From Bacteroidales bacterium (lineage in GTDB: Bacteria; Bacteroidota; Bacteroidia; Bacteroidales; VadinHA17): a stretch of DNA of 7,657 bases. Positions 1 to 5,678 of the stretch are shown piece after piece. The stretch is from contig JAOZKQ010000097.1 in assembly GCA_029935275.1 (NCBI GenBank), positions 1-7,657 on the forward strand, in the 5' to 3' direction. Positions within the stretch are counted from its first letter, which is position 1. The number at the start of each line of letters is the position of its first letter. The translations under genes were made by a program, and so were the position numbers. The notes under the pieces are model-generated. The model was not told where the DNA came from and searched no databases. It worked only from the letters and a program-made list of their open reading frames with translations.

Positions 1-487
1 AGGGACTGGAGGGATGAATGATGATTTTTGATATGTGCTGGGAATCCTTCAGTCCCATATTTTCAAATGTTGTTCCTCCGTTATCTGATCTATAAATGCC
101 ATTGCCGGCATAGGCTGAACGTGCATTGGATGCTTCACCCGTTCCTACCCATATAATTTCCGGATTTGAAGGTGACACTTCAATTGCCCCTATGGAATTT
201 ACTCCGTAATGATCAAAAACTGGGGTAAAGGTCGTACCGTTATTTACGGTTTTCCATACACCGCCATTTCTTGCTGCTACATAAAAGGTGAATTTATTTT
301 TATCATCAGGATTTGCCGGAACAGCAATATCAGATATCCATGCCCCTGCCCGTGCAGCGCTATAATTTCTGTAGGTGAATTCTTCGAAAAGAGTGCCTGT
401 ATCCTGACTATAAGCAGCCAGTGAGCATATAAGGAAACTAATGATAACAGTAGTAATGAGGTTTTTTAGCTTAATTGAATAAAACAT
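1..487 (-). CDS. Secreted BNR/sortilin-type beta-propeller protein, N-terminal part (truncated by window edge)
   Basis: Reading leftward from the ATG at 487-485 gives 162 uninterrupted codons to the window edge, so the 3' end is missing. Residues 1-28 form a signal peptide: MFYSIKLKN, a hydrophobic stretch ITTVIISFLICSLAA, and a likely cut after AYS or AYSQ. Cys21 lacks a lipobox, so secretion by signal peptidase I is more likely than lipidation. Two Asp-box (BNR) motifs of the form S/T-x-D/N-x-G-x-T-F are visible: TVNNGTTF (80-87) and SDNGGTTF (134-141). They are separated by propeller-like strands such as GAIEVSPSNPEIIWVGTGE (100-118). This matches the WD40/YVTN/BNR-like exported proteins of Bacteroidota, often annotated as glycosyl hydrolase or sortilin/VPS10-like and usually around 1000 residues long. 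Enzymatic activity cannot be inferred from the propeller alone. It lies downstream of the GH92 gene on the same strand, but the 404-bp gap argues against tight co-transcription. No Shine-Dalgarno motif precedes the start. Confidence 0.85.
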   Translation of the reverse strand, partial: MFYSIKLKNLITTVIISFLICSLAAYSQDTGTLFEEFTYRNYSAARAGAWISDIAVPANPDDKNKFTFYVAARNGGVWKTVNNGTTFTPVFDHYGVNSIGAIEVSPSNPEIIWVGTGEASNARSAYAGNGIYRSDNGGTTFENMGLKDSQHISKIIIHPSSP

Positions 488-589
488 GAGCTTTTATGGG
501 TTAATATGATTTAATAAGTATTATCAAATTGTTTAAGTAGCATGGAGTAGTTGGCTATATCTTTTTGCTGGTTACTTATAAAATTCTGG

Positions 590-613
590 TAGGTAACATC
601 AGAATGTGACCTA
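590..613. repeat. Imperfect inverted repeat / hairpin
   Basis: TAGGTAACAT (590-599) and ATGTGACCTA (604-613) are reverse complements at 9 of 10 positions, around a 4-nt CAGA loop. The single mismatch is A595 opposite G608. It lies about 100 bp upstream of the BNR-protein start. It has no T-tract on either strand, so it looks more like an operator or a structured leader than a terminator. The function is unknown. Confidence 0.45.
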
Positions 614-794
614 TGTTTCAAAATCAGCTGAATCCGTTTCTATACTATTCATTATCCAGTTTTGAAGATTTCTATGACCTTACTTCATAATATGAACGTT
701 CTGTTTTGGCAATTAAGGTTTTCCTCATTTATTATTTTTTCATATTTGAGAAGCCATTTAACAATGGAATTATGTTCCAAACTCAATTACCAAT

Positions 795-818
795 CCTCTG
801 AACCTCTGAACCTCTAAA
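795..818. repeat. 8-bp tandem repeat, unit CCTCTGAA, three copies
   Basis: Two exact copies of CCTCTGAA (795-802, 803-810) are followed by one variant, CCTCTAAA (811-818). The block is separated by 19 bp from the next octamer array at 838. It is non-coding and lies downstream of the GH92 stop codon on the minus strand. Confidence 0.75.
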
Positions 819-837
819 CCCATTCCAAACTCCCATT

Positions 838-885
838 ATTACCTCATTGTATCATTACCTCATTGTATCATTACATCATTAAACC
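838..885. repeat. Octamer-phased tandem repeat (16-bp period) directly after the GH92 gene
   Basis: Six consecutive octamers start with ATT: ATTACCTC, ATTGTATC, ATTACCTC, ATTGTATC, ATTACATC, ATTAAACC. The first four make two exact copies of a 16-bp unit. Weaker octamers in the same phase (886-893, then ATTGTAAT at 894-901) run into the last two codons and the stop codon of the GH92 gene. The array therefore abuts the gene end. Confidence 0.75.
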
Positions 886-891
886 ATAACA

Positions 892-3312
892 CTATTGTAA
901 TGGCTTCGACATAGACGGAGGGGCATCTTCCGGTTTGCTTCCCCATTTTTTATTTGGTTTGGAGCCCATCTTCAAAACCAGTTTCCCGCCTTTTACTAAA
1001 TCCTCATGCAAAAACCAGGGTTTCGTTAGTGCCTTACCATTGAGGCTGGCTTTTTGAATATATCTGTTTTTCGGGGAGGATTTTGGGGCCTCAATAATAA
1101 AAGTACTCCCCGGGTAATAGTTTGTATCGAGATGAATTGTGATCTTTTCAAACAGGGGAGAACTAATTTCATAGACAGGGGTGGTTGAACCTCCGCCGTC
1201 CATCTCAAATAATCCCATTGCACTCATTACAAACCAGGCTCCCATCTGTCCCTGGTCTTCATCTCCAGGCCAGCCATCTTCGGGTTTGCTACCGTAATAA
1301 TTATCCATAATTTCCCTGCTCCACTTTTGGGTTAGCCAGGGCTTACCTGAAAAATTAAACAGGTATGCAGCTTGCATATTGGGTTGGTTACCATGATTTA
1401 TCGGGTATTCGGAAAACAGGTCACCCGATGCATTAAAATTTGTTTTTGCAGACATTTCAAACCCTTTATTGAGGCGCTCATTAAATTCTTCTTTACCCAG
1501 CATATTTACCAGTGCATTTACATCGTGGGGAACAAACCAGGTATATTGCCAGGCATTGCCTTCGATAAACCCGGTGCCCTTCCAGGAATCTGAGCGTTTT
1601 TGATCACCGAAAGCACTTTCTGCCTGTACCCATTCCCCATTTGCCAGTTTAGGGCGTACATAGCCTTCTTCGGCATCAAATACATTTTTAAAATTAGCTG
1701 CACGTTTGCTAAAGTGTTGATAATCCTTTGTTTTCCCTAAGGCTTTGGCCATTTGGGCCACATTCCAGTCATCAAAAGCATATTCCAGCGTATTTGAAAC
1801 GGGTCCTTCCTCAAGCGTGCCAAAATAATTTTTTGAGGTGCCCGGTCCATGGGGTACATATCCCAGTTCCATGTAACTTTTTAACTGGCGATTTCCTACC
1901 AGCCCTCCACAGGGATGAGCTTTCCCCTGGTTCATCTGAACATGTTTGATTGCTTCGTAGGCTTTTTCTACATCATAGTTTCTGATCCCCTTTTGATAGA
2001 CACTGTTGATAAGGGCTACTTCATGGGAAGCTACCATAATACTTGAATATTCAATACCTGTGGGTCCTTTGGGCAGCCATCCGCCCTGGTCGTAGATCTC
2101 CAATAGTGATTTTACCCATGAATTTGCAATTTCAGGAGTCACCAGTGCCCATAATTGATTCAGGTTCCAGAAAGTATTCCAGAAAGCATCGCAACCATAT
2201 ACAGGAGAATCCGGGTCTTTTGCTGTAACTATTTGTTCGCACATATCCGTGTACTTCCCATTTACATCACTCCAGATGGTTCGGGCCGAGTAGGAGCGGT
2301 ACAGGTTGGTATAGAATTTTATTTTGTCTGTTTCTGTACCTCCTTCCACTTCAATTACTTTTAATAACTGATTCCAGGTGTTCCTTCCCGTTTCGTGGGC
2401 TTTATCAAAGTCCCATCCAAAGGCTTTTGTTTCGGTTTCCAGATTTAGCCGGGCCTGATCTATACTAACCAGGGAAATTCCTGTTTGTACGAGTATCTGT
2501 TCATCCTTTTTGGTCTTGAAATCCAGGTAAATACCCATATCCCCCCGGCCATGCACCTCATATGTGTCTTCTATTACTCCTCCGGTTTTGATCATCTGGT
2601 TAAAGTCCATATTCTCCTTTGGGCTGATCCATCCATTGAAAGAGTTATAAGCTTTACTGAATTTAACAACAAAATAGATGGTGTATTCATTGTTAAGGCT
2701 CGAAAAATGATCAAAGGTCTTCTGTTTTGAAAAGCCTTGTATTTCTTTGTCACTTACTTTTGTAATTTCCGCCCAGTCCACCATATAATTGTATTCGGTA
2801 GGGGTAAGTAAGTCTAAAAGAATCCTGGCTGAGTTTGATTCAGGGAAAGTGTATCTCTGAAATCCTGTCCGGATGGTAGATGTCAGTTCACATTTAATTT
2901 TATAATCATCCAGAAAAACTGAGTAATATCCTGGAGAGGCTTTTTCAGTAGCCTGATCAAAACGGGAACGGTAACCCAAATCCGGCTCCTTTTCTGTTCC
3001 AGGAGTGAGTTTTAATTCCCCTGTGGTTGGCATCATCAGCAGGCCGCCCATAACCCAGGAATGAATATGGCTAAAACCTGCAATGTTCTCAATCCTTGGG
3101 TCATATCCGGCTTTCCATTTATGTTCCTGATTATCAGGGCTAAGTTTTACCATTCCGAAAGGCATAGAAACACCTGGATACAGCATCCACCTGGAGTCAA
3201 CTGTGCCAATCATTGGGTCAACATAGTCAACTGCTTGTTTTGCTACTTGCGAAGAGCAGGGGTTTGCATAAATGCAGAAAAGAAATGTAGAGATTAAATA
3301 GAATTTTTTCAT
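892..3312 (-). CDS. Exported GH92-family alpha-mannosidase
   Basis: The 806-aa product matches glycoside hydrolase family 92, whose members are calcium-dependent inverting exo-alpha-mannosidases that trim alpha-mannans or N-glycans. Residues 1-22 look like a signal peptide ending near CSSQ; Cys13 and Cys19 lack lipobox context, so a periplasmic or exported soluble enzyme is likely. The N-terminal beta-sandwich opens with DYVDPMIGT (29-37) and carries GFSHIHSWVMGG (79-90). The (alpha/alpha)6 domain shows GWLPKGPTG (411-419), EGNAWQYTWFVPHD (584-597), NQPNMQAAYLFNFSGKPWLTQ (642-662) and PGDEDQGQMGAW (682-693). D684 and D686 have the D-x-D spacing of the two aspartates that serve the base/water role in characterised GH92 enzymes, and E584 is a plausible acid; both assignments rest on memory of the family, not on an alignment. 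The family's usual WDxF/YR segment reads CDAFWNTFWN (374-383), suggesting a divergent subgroup with uncertain linkage specificity. Length is normal. No SusC/D partner is visible. Confidence 0.92.
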   Translation of the reverse strand: MKKFYLISTFLFCIYANPCSSQVAKQAVDYVDPMIGTVDSRWMLYPGVSMPFGMVKLSPDNQEHKWKAGYDPRIENIAGFSHIHSWVMGGLLMMPTTGELKLTPGTEKEPDLGYRSRFDQATEKASPGYYSVFLDDYKIKCELTSTIRTGFQRYTFPESNSARILLDLLTPTEYNYMVDWAEITKVSDKEIQGFSKQKTFDHFSSLNNEYTIYFVVKFSKAYNSFNGWISPKENMDFNQMIKTGGVIEDTYEVHGRGDMGIYLDFKTKKDEQILVQTGISLVSIDQARLNLETETKAFGWDFDKAHETGRNTWNQLLKVIEVEGGTETDKIKFYTNLYRSYSARTIWSDVNGKYTDMCEQIVTAKDPDSPVYGCDAFWNTFWNLNQLWALVTPEIANSWVKSLLEIYDQGGWLPKGPTGIEYSSIMVASHEVALINSVYQKGIRNYDVEKAYEAIKHVQMNQGKAHPCGGLVGNRQLKSYMELGYVPHGPGTSKNYFGTLEEGPVSNTLEYAFDDWNVAQMAKALGKTKDYQHFSKRAANFKNVFDAEEGYVRPKLANGEWVQAESAFGDQKRSDSWKGTGFIEGNAWQYTWFVPHDVNALVNMLGKEEFNERLNKGFEMSAKTNFNASGDLFSEYPINHGNQPNMQAAYLFNFSGKPWLTQKWSREIMDNYYGSKPEDGWPGDEDQGQMGAWFVMSAMGLFEMDGGGSTTPVYEISSPLFEKITIHLDTNYYPGSTFIIEAPKSSPKNRYIQKASLNGKALTKPWFLHEDLVKGGKLVLKMGSKPNKKWGSKPEDAPPSMSKPLQ

Positions 3313-3427
3313 GAGAACTGGTTTTTAATGAGTATTATTTTTTGGATAAACCTGAGAGAAAATAATCAAAAAACTAATTGCATATTGAAAAATAGGTCTA
3401 TAAAAATACAAATAATATTCACAAAAG

Positions 3428-3462
3428 AAAGGATTCGGGTTTTATACTAACTCGGATTTTTT
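3428..3462 (+). terminator. Terminator-like hairpin with T-tract, plus strand
   Basis: GATTCGGGTT (3432-3441) can pair fully with AACTCGGATT (3449-3458) as RNA, with three G-U wobbles and a 7-nt loop. The flanking A-run (3428-3430) and T6 (3457-3462) can extend the stem. The wobbles become A-C mismatches on the minus strand, so the structure is stable only in plus-strand RNA. It lies upstream of the etfB promoter and would stop transcripts running antisense out of the GH92 gene. No dedicated upstream plus-strand gene is visible. Confidence 0.35.
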
Positions 3463-3586
3463 CATAAATTTTTTTGTAGGATTCTCAAGATTGAGCTTAT
3501 TGTATTTTAAAGAAAATTAAGAAAATGTATCTCCGGATTTATTTCCAATGAATGTAAATGACTGGGAAAATGAGTGTTACAAATGC

Positions 3587-3616
3587 TTTGCATATCGCCT
3601 TCTTTTTGTATATTTG
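3587..3616 (+). promoter_or_regulatory. Bacteroidota-type promoter for etfB-etfA-acyl-CoA dehydrogenase
   Basis: The -7 element TATATTTG (3609-3616) fits the Bacteroidota consensus TAnnTTTG exactly. A TTTG -33 element lies at 3587-3590, with 18 bp between them. Transcription would start a few bases past 3616, leaving an AT-rich leader of about 30 nt before the ATG at 3652. No Shine-Dalgarno motif is present, as is usual in this phylum. No promoter of this quality is visible in the two gaps inside the operon. Confidence 0.75.
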
Positions 3617-3651
3617 TCAACTTTTAAAATTAGTTAAATAATTATATAACA

Positions 3652-4524
3652 ATGGGATTAAATATTATTGTTCTTGCAAAGCAAGTTCCCGATACCAGAA
3701 ATGTTGGTAAGGATGCTATGAAAGCAGATGGAACAGTAAATCGTGCAGCCCTGGCTGCAATTTTCAATCCTGAGGACTTAAATGCCCTGGAGCAGGCCCT
3801 TAGGTTGAAAAACAGATATAAAGGAACCAGCATTACTATTTTAACAATGGGGCCAGGACGGGCTGCAGATATTATTCGTGAAGGCTTGTACCGTGGAGCA
3901 GACAAAGGTTACCTCCTTACAGATCGTGCTTTTGCAGGTTCCGATACCCTGGCTACTTCCTATGCTATCTCCCATGCCATTAGAAAAATTGAAGATGTGG
4001 ACCTGATCATCGCTGGTCGTCAGGCTATTGATGGAGATACAGCTCAGGTGGGACCTCAGGTCGCTGAGAAACTGGGATTACCCCAGCTAACTTATGCTGA
4101 AGAGGTGATTTCGGCTGAAAAGAAAAAACTTGTGGTTAAGCGTCGGCTGGAAAGGGGAGTAGAAACTGTAGAATGCCCATTGCCTGCAGTAATAACTGTT
4201 AATTCCAGTGCACCTGCCTGTCGTCCAAGGAATGCCAAACTTGTTATGAAATACAAACATGCCAAAACCATTACTGAGCGTCAGAACGAATCAGAAGATT
4301 ATATTGATTTAACAGCAGACAGGCCTTACCTGAACATTGAAGAATGGAGTGTGAATGATATTGATGTTGATTCAAAATGGTTAGGACTTTCGGGTTCACC
4401 AACCAAAGTAAAGAAGATTGAGAATATTGTATTTCAGGCCAAGGAAACAAAACACATAACTTCTTCCAATGAGGAGATTAATGATTTAATGAAGGAGTTA
4501 ATTGCCAATCATACCATAGGATAG
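3652..4524 (+). CDS. etfB: Electron transfer flavoprotein beta subunit, bifurcating-type nucleotide site
   Basis: This 290-aa protein is EtfB (FixA family), the smaller subunit of the cytoplasmic ETF heterodimer that exchanges electrons with acyl-CoA dehydrogenases. The N-terminus NIIVLAKQVPDT (4-15), followed by NRAALAAIFNPEDLNALEQA (30-49), is the standard EtfB opening. The diagnostic stretch AGRQAIDGDTAQVGPQ (121-136), then AEKLGLPQLTY (138-148), binds the second nucleotide. In AMP-binding mitochondrial-type ETFs this reads roughly KQAIDDDCNQTG. The GDTAQVGP form seen here is typical of clostridial and Acidaminococcus-type ETFs, which bind a second FAD and bifurcate electrons. The C-terminal arm includes LGLSGSPTKV (244-253), normal for the family. 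Length and the start, 36 bp past the -7 box, are as expected. etfA follows after 59 bp. The identity is firm; bifurcation is inferred from the motif. Confidence 0.96.
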   Translation: MGLNIIVLAKQVPDTRNVGKDAMKADGTVNRAALAAIFNPEDLNALEQALRLKNRYKGTSITILTMGPGRAADIIREGLYRGADKGYLLTDRAFAGSDTLATSYAISHAIRKIEDVDLIIAGRQAIDGDTAQVGPQVAEKLGLPQLTYAEEVISAEKKKLVVKRRLERGVETVECPLPAVITVNSSAPACRPRNAKLVMKYKHAKTITERQNESEDYIDLTADRPYLNIEEWSVNDIDVDSKWLGLSGSPTKVKKIENIVFQAKETKHITSSNEEINDLMKELIANHTIG

Positions 4525-4583
4525 TGGCTGAAAAAATAAATAATTAAATTATAAACCGTTTATTCGGTGAAAAATAGATAAGG

Positions 4584-5603
4584 ATGAATAATGTATTTGT
4601 TATTTGCGAAACGGAAGAAGGAAAAGTAGCCGACATTAGCCTTGAATTAATGACAAAGGGTCGCTCTTTAGCCAATGATTTGAAATGCAAACTTGAAGCA
4701 GTTGTTTTAGGTCATAACCTGAAAGGGCTTGAAAATGAGTTGTATCCCTATGGTGCCGATGAGGTTTATATAGGAGATGACAAAAGGCTTGATCCATACA
4801 CTACTTTACCCCATACGGCTGTAATTGTTGAGTTGTTTAAAGAAACAAAACCTCAGATAGCCCTGTTGGGTGCTTCTACCTTCGGCCGTGACCTTGGTCC
4901 CCGTATTTCTTCAGCTTTGCAAAGTGGTTTAACTGCAGATTGCACCGCACTTGAGATTGGTGATCATTTTGTCAAAAAAGAAAATAAGGAGTATAAAGAC
5001 CTGCTGTATCAAATCCGGCCTGCATTTGGTGGAAATATTGTAGCTACTATTATTAATCCTGACCATCGCCCCCAAATGGCAACTGTACGTGAAGGCGTGA
5101 TGAAAATGGAAGTTTTTGATAAAAGTTATGAAGGAAAACTGAATACACTCGATATTGATAAATATCTTAAGCCCGAAGACATGGTGGTGAAGGTTATTGA
5201 GCGTCATATGGAAAAGTCAAAGGTGAATATTAAAAACTCTTCAATTATAGTGGCAGGAGGATATGGAATGGGCTCAAAAGAGAATTTTGATATTCTGTAT
5301 GAATTGGCAGACTCCATTGGTGCAGAAGTTGGCGCTTCGCGTGCTGCTGTAGATGCCGGATATGCTGATCATGAAAGACAAATAGGGCAAACTGGAGTTA
5401 CGGTTCGTCCCAAATTATATATTGCCTGTGGTATTTCGGGCCAGATCCAGCATACTGCTGGTATGGAGGAATCTGCCATGGTGATTGCCGTGAACAATGA
5501 CCCTGGGGCTCCCATTAATAAAATTGCAGATTATGTTATAACCGGAGAAGTGATGGAAGTGATACCTAAAATGGTAAAGTATTATAAACAGAATACAAAA
5601 TAA
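4584..5603 (+). CDS. etfA: Electron transfer flavoprotein alpha subunit
   Basis: This 339-aa protein is EtfA (FixB family), which carries the mobile alpha-FAD that shuttles electrons between the EtfB site and the dehydrogenase. The N-terminal ETF domain (about 1-180) includes LLGASTFGRDLGPRISSAL (94-112) and GLTADCTALEI (115-125). The C-terminal FAD domain (about 215-335) contains GASRAAVDAG (250-259), QTGVTVRPKLYIACGISG (269-286), then QIQHTAGM (287-294) and the IAVNND segment (301-306). Together these fit the EtfA signature for FAD binding. R253, H290 and the asparagines at 304-305 are the expected flavin contacts by family analogy. Cys282 sits where alanine-valine is more common, which is a mild oddity. 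The start at 4584 is supported by MNNVFVICE beginning the first beta strand; an out-of-frame ATG at 4592 is not used. It lies 59 bp after etfB and 75 bp before the dehydrogenase, all on one strand, so co-transcription is likely. Confidence 0.96.
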   Translation: MNNVFVICETEEGKVADISLELMTKGRSLANDLKCKLEAVVLGHNLKGLENELYPYGADEVYIGDDKRLDPYTTLPHTAVIVELFKETKPQIALLGASTFGRDLGPRISSALQSGLTADCTALEIGDHFVKKENKEYKDLLYQIRPAFGGNIVATIINPDHRPQMATVREGVMKMEVFDKSYEGKLNTLDIDKYLKPEDMVVKVIERHMEKSKVNIKNSSIIVAGGYGMGSKENFDILYELADSIGAEVGASRAAVDAGYADHERQIGQTGVTVRPKLYIACGISGQIQHTAGMEESAMVIAVNNDPGAPINKIADYVITGEVMEVIPKMVKYYKQNTK

Positions 5604-5678
5604 TCATTCACGAATTACATATATTTCTTAAATTTAGATTAAAAAAAAGGCACTTGCCGGATAAAAAATAGTAAGAAA

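Larger units (their letters stand above)
488..891. other. 404-bp intergenic region between the GH92 and BNR genes
   Basis: I see no convincing gene here on either strand. It holds two short tandem-repeat blocks next to the GH92 stop codon and an imperfect hairpin at 590-613, each listed separately. I could not place a TAnnTTTG promoter for the leftward BNR gene. The nearest TTTG on the minus strand (within CAATTTGA, around 524-531) lacks the TA half. Weak short inverted repeats at 754-767 (CCATT/AATGG) and 766-778 (GGAA/TTCC) are not followed by a T-run on the minus strand, so I do not call them a GH92 terminator. Confidence 0.6.
3313..3651. other. 339-bp divergent intergenic region between GH92 and etfB
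   Basis: This region separates two divergently transcribed units and has no convincing gene. It contains the rightward etfB promoter (3587-3616) and a terminator-like hairpin (3428-3462). A small inverted repeat, CTCAA-GA-TTGAG, at 3484-3495 could be a repressor or activator site but is short enough to be chance. For the leftward GH92 gene I found only degenerate -7 candidates on the minus strand: TATTATTTG around 3409-3417, which has one extra base, and a TATTTTTC further downstream. No GH92 promoter is called. Confidence 0.6.

Noticed and set aside
209..424. 71-codon plus-strand open frame
   Set aside because: It is antisense to the BNR-protein gene, which has a signal peptide and two Asp-boxes; the plus frame shows no domain.
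4556..4569. ACCG-TTTATT-CGGT inverted repeat between etfB and etfA
   Set aside because: The stem is only 4 bp and has no T-tract, so it is not a terminator and could easily be chance.
4929..5207. 92-codon open frame on the minus strand inside etfA
   Set aside because: It lies wholly within etfA, whose motifs continue across it, so it is a shadow frame.
5604..5678. Possible internal promoter (TATATTTC) and GGCA-CT-TGCC repeat before the dehydrogenase
   Set aside because: The -7 candidate misses the final G and has no TTTG at the right distance. The inverted repeat has only a 2-nt centre and no T-tract.
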